DNA of 64,000 bases, taken from the NCBI GenBank assembly GCA_049340005.1, contig JBMPIY010000001.1; one strand, written 5' to 3'. The position numbers and the translations under genes are program-made. The notes under the pieces were generated by a model. The model did not search any database and had not been told where the DNA came from. It saw only the letters and a program-made list of their open reading frames with translations. This DNA comes from CAXBDP01 sp963974465 (GTDB lineage Bacteria; Bacteroidota; Bacteroidia; Cytophagales; Cyclobacteriaceae). Shown piece after piece: positions 53,493 to 61,648 of this stretch. Each line of letters opens with the position of its first letter. The first letter of the stretch is position 1.

Positions 53493-56113
53493 GCGAAATA
53501 GAAAATACAGATAATCTTAGCGGAGGAGCTCATAAGGAAGAGGATGGCATCAAAAATCCGATTGCCATTAGTGGAATGTACGAAAACTGGTTTTTGGATT
53601 ACGCTTCTTATGTGATTCTTGAGCGAGCTGTTCCGGCAATTGAAGATGGACTGAAACCTGTGCAGCGTAGAATCCTTCACGCAATGAAGGAAATGGATGA
53701 TGGCAGATTCAATAAGGTTGCCAATATCATTGGTCAAACGATGCAATATCACCCTCACGGTGATGCGTCCATTGGCGACGCTATGGTGAATATTGGTCAA
53801 AAGGATTTGCTATTGGATACGCAAGGTAACTGGGGTGATATAAGAACTGGAGATCGAGCTGCTGCACCAAGATATATTGAGTCTAGGCTTTCCAAATTTG
53901 CTCTGGAGGTGGTATTCAATCAGCAAACTACCAATTGGCAGCTTTCATATGATGGTAGAAAAAGAGAGCCAGTTACGTTACCCGTAAAGTTCCCTTTATT
54001 GCTGGCATTAGGTGTAGAAGGCATAGCAGTTGGTTTATCCACCCGCCTTTTACCACATAACTTTATAGAGCTTTGCCAGGCTTCTATTGATATTCTGAAA
54101 AATAAGAAAATTAATATCTTCCCAGATTTCCAAACCGGCGGATTAGCCGACTTTTCTGATTATAACGAAGGCCGAAGAGGCGGGAGGGTAAGAGTTCGAG
54201 CTAAGATTGAAGAATATGATAAAAAAACCCTTATTGTTAAGGATATACCTTTTGGAACGACGACAACTGGACTGATTGAATCTATCATTAAAGCGAATGA
54301 TAAAGGCAAAATTAAAATCAAGAAAGTAGTCGATAATACTGCAAAGGATGTCGAAATTTTGGTGTCATTAGCACCAGGTGTTTCTCCGGATATTACTATA
54401 GATGCATTGTATGCTTTTACCGATTGTGAAGTGAGTATTTCACCAAATGCTTGCGTAATCGTGGATGACAAGCCAATGTTTATGAGTGTAAACGAGATTC
54501 TAAGAATCAACACTTATCAGACGGTTGATTTGCTAAAGCGCGAGCTAGAAATCCGCAAAGCCGAATTGCTTGAGAAGCTACTTTTCTCATCTCTCGAAAA
54601 AATCTTTATCGAAAATAGAATCTACCGCGATATAGAAGAGTGCGAAACATGGGATGCAGTCATTAAAACCATTGATGCAGGCTTAGAGCCTTACAAAGCT
54701 GATTTCTATAGAGAAATTGTTACTGAAGACATTGTAAGACTGACGGAGATTAAAATTAAGCGTATTTCGAAATTCGATGCTTTCAAAGCGGATGAATTGA
54801 TGCGCAAATTGGAAGAAGAGCTGAAAGAGGTTGAGCATAATCTTAATAACCTTATTGATTATTCTATTGCTTACTACCAAAACATATTGACCAAATATGG
54901 CAAAGGCAAAGAGCGCAAAACTGAAATTCGCGAATTTGATACGATTGCTGCCAATATAGTAGCCGCCAACAACGCCAAATTATATATTAATAGAGTCGAA
55001 GGTTTTATCGGCTATGGATTGAAAAAGGATGAGTTTATCTGCGACTGTTCCGATATGGATGACATCATTGTATTCCGCAGAGATGGTAAATTCCAAGTTT
55101 CACGGATCCAAGAGAAAGTATTCGTAGGTAAGGATATCATTTGGGCGGGCGTCTTTAATAAGAGTGACGACCGGATGGTTTACAATATGGCCTATCTGGA
55201 TGGAGCGAGTGGCCGCACAATGGTAAAGAGATTCCAAGTGCTTGGCATCACTCGTGACAAGGAGTATGATTTGACCAAAGGAACCAAAAACTCGAAAACC
55301 ACTTATTTCACGGCAAATGCAAATGGCGAAGCAGAAGTGATTACAGTAAATCTTACAGCTGGTGCTAAAGCCAGAGTCAAAGTATTTGAATTTGACTTTG
55401 CAAGCCTCGAAATTAAAGGAAGAGGAGCGGGAGGAAATATCCTTACCAGATATCCAGTCCGTAAAATCACATTGAAATATGAAGGCGCATCTACATTAGG
55501 TGGCTTAGATATTTGGTATGACGACGTCACTGGACGATTAAATAAAGATAATCGTGGGAAGCATATTGGTAATTACCAAGGGGATGATCTGATCTTAGTA
55601 GTTGACAAAAAAGGAAATTACGAATTGACCAATTATGAATTGACCAATAGATACGAAGCTGAAGAGGTTATATTTATTAACAAATTCGACCCTAAATCAA
55701 CAATAGGAGCTGTTTACTTTGATGGAGCTTCTAAATCCTACTTTGTGAAGCGTTTCCAAATAGAAACAAGTACTACAGATAAGAAATTTAACTTTATCAG
55801 CGATCATCGAGCTTCTTATTTGTCATTAGCTACCATCGAACCAGATGCACAAATTGAAATCACCTATACTGAAAATGGTAAGAACGAAGTCAAAATAATT
55901 GATTTGGATTTGCTCATCGATATGAAAGGATGGAAGGCAATAGGCAATAGACTTCAATACGATAAAATCAAAAAGATAAAACTACTATCATCCAAAAAGG
56001 AAAATGACCAAGAAGATGGAGGCAAAAAGGATGAAAAATCTCAAGATAAGTTTGATGTAGGTTCTCAAATTACGTTGTCATCAGATAAAGATGATCAACT
56101 TGGATTGTTTTAA
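53489..56113 (+). CDS. parC: DNA topoisomerase IV subunit A (ParC)
   Basis: An 874-residue breakage-reunion subunit. The catalytic Tyr129 lies in DRAAAPRYIESRLSKFA; preceding motifs are KPVQRRILHAM and YHPHGDASIGDAMV (quinolone-determining region). The C-terminal domain (about 500-850) has degenerate beta-pinwheel repeats and ends in a long acidic/lysine tail (KKENDQEDGGKKDEKSQDKFD). A proper GyrA-box (QRRGGKG) is not seen, in line with ParC. Translationally coupled to parE. Confidence 0.93.
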   Translation: MSEIENTDNLSGGAHKEEDGIKNPIAISGMYENWFLDYASYVILERAVPAIEDGLKPVQRRILHAMKEMDDGRFNKVANIIGQTMQYHPHGDASIGDAMVNIGQKDLLLDTQGNWGDIRTGDRAAAPRYIESRLSKFALEVVFNQQTTNWQLSYDGRKREPVTLPVKFPLLLALGVEGIAVGLSTRLLPHNFIELCQASIDILKNKKINIFPDFQTGGLADFSDYNEGRRGGRVRVRAKIEEYDKKTLIVKDIPFGTTTTGLIESIIKANDKGKIKIKKVVDNTAKDVEILVSLAPGVSPDITIDALYAFTDCEVSISPNACVIVDDKPMFMSVNEILRINTYQTVDLLKRELEIRKAELLEKLLFSSLEKIFIENRIYRDIEECETWDAVIKTIDAGLEPYKADFYREIVTEDIVRLTEIKIKRISKFDAFKADELMRKLEEELKEVEHNLNNLIDYSIAYYQNILTKYGKGKERKTEIREFDTIAANIVAANNAKLYINRVEGFIGYGLKKDEFICDCSDMDDIIVFRRDGKFQVSRIQEKVFVGKDIIWAGVFNKSDDRMVYNMAYLDGASGRTMVKRFQVLGITRDKEYDLTKGTKNSKTTYFTANANGEAEVITVNLTAGAKARVKVFEFDFASLEIKGRGAGGNILTRYPVRKITLKYEGASTLGGLDIWYDDVTGRLNKDNRGKHIGNYQGDDLILVVDKKGNYELTNYELTNRYEAEEVIFINKFDPKSTIGAVYFDGASKSYFVKRFQIETSTTDKKFNFISDHRASYLSLATIEPDAQIEITYTENGKNEVKIIDLDLLIDMKGWKAIGNRLQYDKIKKIKLLSSKKENDQEDGGKKDEKSQDKFDVGSQITLSSDKDDQLGLF

Positions 56114-56115
56114 AA

Positions 56116-56841
56116 ATGGAAGAGTTCGCTCAGCTTTTTGGAGAATTAGAAATTGAAAAGCAAAGACAGATTATCAATCACTTTGGAGAATTTGTAACGG
56201 ATAAGAGACGTGTACTAATTGATAAAGTACTGGGCAATAGAACCAAGCACATCACTGTAGTAGTAGAGGATATCAAAAAGTATCACAATGCAAATGCCGT
56301 TGTTCGCAGCTGCGAGTGTTTTGGCATTCAAGATGTTCATGTAATCGAGCGTGGAGGTTTGTTTGATGTTCGAAGGGGCATTGCAAAGGGATCTTATAAA
56401 TGGGTAAATGTAAATCGCTACAATGATAAAGAAGCGCAAAATACCCAAGCCTGCCTCACTCAACTAAAGCAAAAAGGATATCAGCTATTGATGACATCGC
56501 CAGAAGAGGGCTCAACCCTAATCAGCGATGTGGATATTAGCAAACCGATTGCGTTGATGTTTGGAACAGAAAAGGATGGCATAAGCGAAATGGCTAAAGA
56601 GCAAGCAGATGCATTAGTCAAAGTTCCGATGTACGGATTTACTGAAAGTCTCAATATTTCTGTAAGTGTGGCAATTTGTTTACACAATTTGGTTAGCCGA
56701 TTGCACGAATCTGAAATAGATTGGCGTTTGAAAGAAACAGAGGAATTGGCAATAAAATTAGATTGGTATTGGAAAGTCATAAATAAGCCTGAAATTCACT
56801 TCGCATATATGCTAAAGCAACTCAATCAGCTTGAAATTTAA
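56116..56841 (+). CDS. trmH: SpoU/TrmH-family tRNA/rRNA 2'-O-methyltransferase
   Basis: A 241-residue SPOUT enzyme. Motif 1 NANAVVRSCECFGIQDVHVIE holds the catalytic Arg, motif 2 IALMFGTEKDGISEMAKEQAD, motif 3 VPMYGFTESLNISVSVAICLHNL. The length with N- and C-terminal helical extensions matches TrmH, which methylates G18 of tRNA. It starts two bases after the parC stop and probably shares its transcript. Confidence 0.87.
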   Translation: MEEFAQLFGELEIEKQRQIINHFGEFVTDKRRVLIDKVLGNRTKHITVVVEDIKKYHNANAVVRSCECFGIQDVHVIERGGLFDVRRGIAKGSYKWVNVNRYNDKEAQNTQACLTQLKQKGYQLLMTSPEEGSTLISDVDISKPIALMFGTEKDGISEMAKEQADALVKVPMYGFTESLNISVSVAICLHNLVSRLHESEIDWRLKETEELAIKLDWYWKVINKPEIHFAYMLKQLNQLEI

Positions 56842-57460
56842 ACAACTTATAGGATTCGTATTTTGGTCAATAATGTTCGTCGCAATTGCGGTGGTCTTTA
56901 TTAATATATATGTAGTTGTAAGCGAATACGATGAGATTGAGTCGGAAATTAGCCAGCTAGAACCGGTAGAATATGGAATCATATTAGGTACGAGTAGCAA
57001 AGTAATAGGTGGTGATCCTAATCCATTTTTTTATGAGCGAATCAATGCTGCCTCCCGCCTTTACCAAGCCGGCAAAGTAAAAAAACTGATACTATCCGGA
57101 GACAATCGCGAAAAGTATTATAATGAGCCTGGCGATATGAAAAAGGCTTTGAATGATCTAGCAATTCCTGATTCGGTTCTTATTCTTGATCCCGAAGGCC
57201 TCAGTACTATTTTATCTTTAGAAAGAGCGTATATTCAAACAAATCAGCCTCAATTCATTGTAATTACCCAACGTTTTCATGCCTACCGAACTTCTTATGT
57301 AGCACGTCAATTGGGATTAAATGTGAAACTATTCGAAGCAAAATCGCCACCTTTTAATAGAAGTATGAAGGTGCATGCGCGGGAGGTTTTAGCAAGAGTT
57401 AAAGCATTTTACAATGTAATTAGATTCAAATTGGGCTATCCGGTTTTGGAAATTGAATAG
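56831..57460 (+). CDS. SanA/ElyC-like DUF218 membrane protein
   Basis: A 209-residue protein with one N-terminal membrane helix (7-28) and a DUF218 domain: EYGIILGTSSKV, ERINAASRLYQAGKVKKLILSGDN, and SLERAYIQTNQPQFIVITQRFHAYRTSYVARQLGL. SanA affects envelope permeability in E. coli; the domain is likely periplasmic. The start is TTG 56831, overlapping the trmH end by 11 bp; the next ATG (56873) would cut the membrane helix. Two octamers in opposite orientations flank its coding region (57051, 57379). Confidence 0.85.
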   Translation: MKFKQLIGFVFWSIMFVAIAVVFINIYVVVSEYDEIESEISQLEPVEYGIILGTSSKVIGGDPNPFFYERINAASRLYQAGKVKKLILSGDNREKYYNEPGDMKKALNDLAIPDSVLILDPEGLSTILSLERAYIQTNQPQFIVITQRFHAYRTSYVARQLGLNVKLFEAKSPPFNRSMKVHAREVLARVKAFYNVIRFKLGYPVLEIE

Positions 57461-57571
57461 ATCCATTTCCTAAATTCGAATGAATTTAAATCTCAGATTT
57501 GAAGCTTTATTATTCTCCATTTTCAGCCTATTATTGCATATTTGCATTTTAAATAAGATTTCTGACGAAAT

Positions 57572-59521
57572 ATGAGTGAGCAAGTAAATATAAAACTGCC
57601 TGATGGTAGTGTAAAAGTATTCGATAGCGGCGTAACCGGAGGCGACATAGCCAAGGGGATTAGCGAGGGTTTATACAGAAATTCATTAGCCGTATTGGTA
57701 AATGGAAATACCTTTGAACTCACGCGTCCAATCGAAGAAGATGCAGAAGTAAAAATACTCACTTGGAAAGATCAAGAAGGGAAATCTGCATTTTGGCACT
57801 CATCGGCTCACTTGTTAGCTGAAGCATTAGAAGCGTTATACCCAGGCATCAAGCTTGGTATTGGCCCATCTATCGAAACAGGTTTTTATTACGATATTGA
57901 TTTTGGTGATAAAGAGATTTCAGCTGAGGATCTTCCTAAAATCGAGGAGAAAATGATTGAGTTGGCAAGACAGAAAAATGAATTTGTCTTGAGAAAAATA
58001 TCTAAAAAGGATGCATTAGCTTATTACCAAGAAAAAGGTGATCCATATAAATTAGAATTGATAGATGGTTTAGAAGATGGAAAAATCACTTTCTGCACAC
58101 AAGGTAATTTTACTGATTTGTGTAGAGGTGGGCATATTCCAAATACTGGCCTAATTAAAGCTGTGAAGCTTACCAATATTGCAGGAGCATATTGGAGAGG
58201 GGATGAGAAAAACAAAATGCTCACTCGTATATATGGTGTTACTTTTCCTAAGCAACAAGAGCTTGCAGATTATTTAAAGCATATAGAAGAAGCCAAAAAA
58301 CGTGATCATCGTAAGCTTGGTAAAGAACTTGAGCTATTCACTTTCTCTGAAAAAGTAGGGCAGGGCTTACCACTTTGGTTGCCAAAAGGAGCACTATTGA
58401 GGGAGCGCTTGGAGAACTTTATGCGCAAGGCACAAATGAAAGCTGGATACCAGCCGGTAGTTACTCCGCATATTGGAAGTAAGGAATTGTATATCACTAG
58501 TGGACATTATGAGAAATATGGTGCGGATTCATTTCAGTCTATAAAAACTCCCAATGAAGGCGAGGAATTTATGCTGAAGCCGATGAACTGCCCACATCAC
58601 TGTGAAATATATAAATACAAGCCGAGATCTTACAAGGAATTGCCGGTTCGCTTAGCTGAGTTTGGCACTGTGTATCGCTACGAGCAAAGTGGTGAGTTGC
58701 ATGGTTTGACGAGAGTAAGAGGATTTACGCAAGATGATGCGCATATTTTCTGTCGCCCAGATCAGGTGAAAACGGAGTTTATCAAAGTAATTGATCTTGT
58801 ATTGTACGTTTTCAAAGCTTTAGGTTTTGAAAACTATACAGCTCAAATCTCGCTGAGAGACCCTGAAAATAAAACAAAATATATTGGTGGAGATGAAGCA
58901 TGGGAAAAAGCTGAAACTGCCATAATAGAAGCAGCTGCAGAAAAAGGCTTAGAAACCAAAACAGAACTTGGTGAGGCGGCATTTTATGGCCCTAAGTTAG
59001 ATTTTATGGTTCGCGATGCTTTGGGTAGAAGCTGGCAACTGGGTACAATACAGGTAGATTATCAATTACCTGAGCGTTTTCAGTTGGAATATATTGGGGC
59101 TGATAATCAGAAACATAGACCGGTAATGATCCACAGAGCGCCATTTGGTTCGCTTGAGAGGTTTGTAGCAGTATTGCTTGAACATTGCGCTGGAAACCTC
59201 CCGCTTTGGCTTTCGCCTGAGCAGGTGGCTATTCTTCCTATTTCTGAAAAATTCCTTCCTTATGCAGAGCAAATTGAAAAGGAATTGCAAATGGGAGACG
59301 TAAGAGGCTATCTTGATAATAGAGATGAGAAGATTGGAAGAAAAATCAGAGATGCCGAAGTTGCAAAGATCCCATTTATGGTAATAGTAGGAGAGAAGGA
59401 AATGAATGAAGGAAAAATCTCTGTAAGACGCCATGGAGAGGGAGATTTGGGCAGTATGGCAGTAGCTGAATTCCTGGAAATCTTCTCAAATGAGACAAAA
59501 ATTGCAGCTGAATATTTATAA
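57572..59521 (+). CDS. thrS: threonyl-tRNA synthetase
   Basis: A 649-residue class II synthetase of normal length. TGS domain at 1-60 (VNIKLPDGSVKVFDSGVTGGDIA), editing domain with HSSAHLLAEALEALYPG and the GGHIPNTG motif, catalytic core with the zinc Cys in MKPMNCPHHCEIYK, motif 2 FGTVYRYEQSGELHGLTRVRGFTQDDAHIF, and motif 3 APFGSLERFVAVLLEH, then the anticodon domain. First gene of the conserved thrS-infC-rpmI-rplT cluster. Confidence 0.97.
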   Translation: MSEQVNIKLPDGSVKVFDSGVTGGDIAKGISEGLYRNSLAVLVNGNTFELTRPIEEDAEVKILTWKDQEGKSAFWHSSAHLLAEALEALYPGIKLGIGPSIETGFYYDIDFGDKEISAEDLPKIEEKMIELARQKNEFVLRKISKKDALAYYQEKGDPYKLELIDGLEDGKITFCTQGNFTDLCRGGHIPNTGLIKAVKLTNIAGAYWRGDEKNKMLTRIYGVTFPKQQELADYLKHIEEAKKRDHRKLGKELELFTFSEKVGQGLPLWLPKGALLRERLENFMRKAQMKAGYQPVVTPHIGSKELYITSGHYEKYGADSFQSIKTPNEGEEFMLKPMNCPHHCEIYKYKPRSYKELPVRLAEFGTVYRYEQSGELHGLTRVRGFTQDDAHIFCRPDQVKTEFIKVIDLVLYVFKALGFENYTAQISLRDPENKTKYIGGDEAWEKAETAIIEAAAEKGLETKTELGEAAFYGPKLDFMVRDALGRSWQLGTIQVDYQLPERFQLEYIGADNQKHRPVMIHRAPFGSLERFVAVLLEHCAGNLPLWLSPEQVAILPISEKFLPYAEQIEKELQMGDVRGYLDNRDEKIGRKIRDAEVAKIPFMVIVGEKEMNEGKISVRRHGEGDLGSMAVAEFLEIFSNETKIAAEYL

Positions 59522-59602
59522 TTTGTGGCTAACATCTTCGAAATGTTTTTTTTAGGAAAAATATTTCGGATATTTGCAGCCTTAATCAAAATTTGAATCA
59601 CT

Positions 59603-60157
59603 ATTAAAGGAAGAAAAAAGTACACTCCGAGAGTAAGGGCTGAAGAACCTTACAGAGTCAACGAAAAAATTACGGCAAGAGAAGTCCGTGTAGTTGGTGA
59701 AAATGTAGAGGTTGGAGTTTATCCAATCCGCGAAGCATTGAAAATGGCTCAAGAGCAAAATCTTGATCTGGTAGAAATTTCAGGTAAAGCTGTTCCGCCA
59801 GTTTGTAAAATCACCGATTATTCGAAATTCAAGTACGAACAAAAGAAAAAGCAAAAAGAGATCAAAGCCAACGCGGCTAAGACTGTACTGAAAGAAGTAC
59901 GTTTTGGGCCGAATACGGATGATCACGATTTTGATTTCAAAGTGAAGTACGCCATCAATTTCCTTAAAAGTGGGGCAAAAGTGAAAGCATATGTTCACTT
60001 TGTGGGTAGATCAATTGTTTTCAAGGATAGAGGTGAACACTTATTATTAAGGTTTGCTCAAGCACTTGAAGATTACGCGAAAGTGGAACAGTTACCAAAA
60101 ATGGAAGGCAAAAGAATGTTTTTATTCTTAGCACCAAAACCGGCAACTAAAAAGTAG
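59603..60157 (+). CDS. infC: translation initiation factor IF-3, AUU start
   Basis: The frame is open from a TGA at 59594-59596. The only codons before the conserved N-terminal domain are ATC, ACT and ATT, so I place the start at ATT 59603, giving MKGRKKYTPRVRAEEPYRVNEKITAREVRVVGENVEV and a 184-residue protein of normal length. The first ATG at 59744 and the TTG at 59738 would remove the whole first half of the IF3 N-domain. C-domain motifs include KEVRFGPNTDDHDFDFKVKYAINFL. In E. coli infC also starts with AUU and IF-3 represses its own synthesis by discriminating against that codon; the same logic probably holds here. Confidence 0.93.
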   Translation: MKGRKKYTPRVRAEEPYRVNEKITAREVRVVGENVEVGVYPIREALKMAQEQNLDLVEISGKAVPPVCKITDYSKFKYEQKKKQKEIKANAAKTVLKEVRFGPNTDDHDFDFKVKYAINFLKSGAKVKAYVHFVGRSIVFKDRGEHLLLRFAQALEDYAKVEQLPKMEGKRMFLFLAPKPATKK

Positions 60158-60191
60158 AATTAATTTTTATTCATTTATAAACCAACGACAA

Positions 60192-60380
60192 ATGCCAAAG
60201 ATGAAAACCAAGTCTGGAGCTAAAAAAAGGTTTAAGCTATCAGGTACTGGTAAAATCAGAAGGAAGCATGCTTACAAAAGTCACATCTTAACCAAGAAGT
60301 CGACTAAGAGAAAGCGTAATCTTACAAAGATGACGAATGTGCATTCTACTGACGACGCTCGTATCAGAGAAATGCTTTAA
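60192..60380 (+). CDS. rpmI: 50S ribosomal protein L35
   Basis: A 62-residue, very basic protein with the L35 start MPKMKTKSGAKKRFKLSGTGKIRRKHA and the end VHSTDDARIREML. It lies 34 bp after infC in the standard order. Confidence 0.96.
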   Translation: MPKMKTKSGAKKRFKLSGTGKIRRKHAYKSHILTKKSTKRKRNLTKMTNVHSTDDARIREML

Positions 60381-60408
60381 AAATCAATTATTTAGGTTCA
60401 ATCGTTTC

Positions 60409-60427
60409 ACCAGATCCCTGGTTCAAT
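60409..60427 (+). promoter_or_regulatory. small hairpin and direct repeat in the rpmI-rplT spacer
   Basis: The 87-bp spacer has a stem ACCAG/CTGGT with a 4-nt loop at 60409-60422, flanked by the direct repeat GGTTCAAT (60395-60402 and 60420-60427). L20 regulates its own operon by binding leader RNA in other bacteria; this spacer is a possible site, by position only. Confidence 0.25.
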
Positions 60428-60467
60428 AAGTGCAATTAATGCCACCAGTGTTCAAAAAGACAAAAAA

Positions 60468-60812
60468 ATGCCAAGATCAGTAAACCACGTCGCATCGCGA
60501 GCTCGTAGAAAACGAGTATTAAAGGCCGCAAAAGGATTTTTCGGCCGTGGCAAAAACGTACTAACCGTTGCCAAAAACAAAGTTCAAAAAGGTTTAGCTT
60601 ACGCATACCGCGATAGAAAAGCCAAAAAGCGTGACTTTAGAGCGCTTTGGATTCAGCGTATTAATGCTGGAGCCAGACAACATGGAATGTCATATTCTCA
60701 ATTTATCGGTAGCTTGAAAAAAGCTAATATCGATTTGAATCGTAAAGTATTGGCTGATTTAGCAATGAATCATCCAGAAGCTTTCAAAGCGATTGTAGAT
60801 AAATTGAAGTAG
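60468..60812 (+). CDS. rplT: 50S ribosomal protein L20
   Basis: A 114-residue basic protein. MPRSVNHVASRARRKRVLKAAKGFFGRGKNVLTVAKNKV... and NAGARQHGMSYSQFIGSLKKANIDLNRKVLADLA are the full L20 signature. Last gene of the thrS-infC-rpmI-rplT cluster, followed by a strong terminator. Confidence 0.97.
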   Translation: MPRSVNHVASRARRKRVLKAAKGFFGRGKNVLTVAKNKVQKGLAYAYRDRKAKKRDFRALWIQRINAGARQHGMSYSQFIGSLKKANIDLNRKVLADLAMNHPEAFKAIVDKLK

Positions 60813-60835
60813 ATACAATTTATTAGATAGGGAGG

Positions 60836-60872
60836 AGCCTTGAGTTTTAAATAATTCAAGGCTTTTTCTTTT
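60836..60872 (+). terminator. terminator of the rplT operon
   Basis: Perfect 8-bp stem AGCCTTGA / TCAAGGCT around a 12-nt loop, followed by a T-rich run (TTTTCTTTTTTTT). Confidence 0.9.
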
Positions 60873-60932
60873 TTTTGAAATGGCCAGTTCTAATAACTAG
60901 GAAGAGAAAAATAAATGATTGCGAAAAGGTGA

Positions 60933-60963
60933 AAAAAAAGCCCTACAGATTGTAGAGCTTTTT
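60933..60963 (-). terminator. terminator of the tRNA gene
   Basis: Inverted repeat AAAAGC-c-CTACA / TGTAG-a-GCTTTTT. On the minus strand it lies 5 bp beyond the tRNA 3' end and runs into a T8 tract. Confidence 0.75.
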
Positions 60964-60967
60964 GATG

Positions 60968-61041
60968 TAGCGAGAGGGAGATTTGAACTCCCGACCTCAG
61001 GGTTATGAATCCTGCGCTCTAACCAACTGAGCTACCTCGCC
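60968..61041 (-). tRNA. tRNA-Met (CAT anticodon, elongator type)
   Basis: On the minus strand the 74-nt sequence folds as a cloverleaf: acceptor GGCGAGG / TCTCGCT (G:T at the first and seventh pairs), D arm GCTCAGTTGGTTAGAGC, anticodon loop TTCATAA, T arm GGGAGTTCAAATCTCCC. The CCA end is not encoded. The anticodon CAT with a standard Pu-Py start pair and lack of the three G:C initiator stem pairs favour elongator Met; tRNA-Ile2 (lysidine) is the alternative. Confidence 0.9.
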
Positions 61042-61192
61042 ATATTTAGAAAGAAAATTTTCAAATGATTTCCTTCCGTTTTTAAGAGCTGCAAAGGTAG
61101 AAAAGCACTTTTATTTTTCCCAATGTAAATTGAAGTAAATTTATGTTGTGCATGTCGAAGTAAAAGTCTAAATTGTTCCACAACGTTTTTAT

Positions 61193-61591
61193 ATGAGTAA
61201 GTTTAAATTTATAGCAGAATTTCCGGTTAACGCCTCCAAAAAGATGCTCTATCCATACATAAGCACTGCGGGAGGACTTTCTCAATGGTTTGCCGACGAC
61301 GTCAATATAGATGAGGATAAAGTTTTCAATTTCATTTGGGATAATGAAGACCATTTTGCTAAGCAAGTTTCCGCACGATCTAACCATCATGTGAAATTTG
61401 AATTCCTGCCAAATGGAAATCCAGAAGACGAAGAAGATCCAAGTTACTTCGAATTGAAATTAGAATTAAGTGAGCTCACAGAATCTGTTTACTTGAAAAT
61501 TACCGATTATACGGATATTGACGACGAAGAAGAATTATTAGATGTTTGGGAGGGCTTGGTACACTCTTTGAAAGAGATTGTGGGAGGCTAA
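61193..61591 (+). CDS. START-like (SRPBCC) domain protein
   Basis: A 132-residue single-domain protein. The opening KFKFIAEFPVNASKKMLYPYISTAGGLSQWFADDV and the end DEEELLDVWEGLVHSLKEIVG are typical of the START-like domain found in Bacteroidota, akin to AHA1/SRPBCC folds with a hydrophobic cavity. The ligand is unknown. It is 57 bp before the LptF/G gene, so envelope lipid handling is possible but not shown. Confidence 0.82.
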   Translation: MSKFKFIAEFPVNASKKMLYPYISTAGGLSQWFADDVNIDEDKVFNFIWDNEDHFAKQVSARSNHHVKFEFLPNGNPEDEEDPSYFELKLELSELTESVYLKITDYTDIDDEEELLDVWEGLVHSLKEIVGG

Positions 61592-61648
61592 AAAGCAAAA
61601 CAAAAGAACTACTTTTGTTGTCTCCCTTAGATTAAGCCCGGCTGGATT

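Noticed and set aside
53378..53800. 140-codon minus-strand ORF across the parE/parC junction
   Set aside because: Antisense to two conserved topoisomerase genes; shadow.
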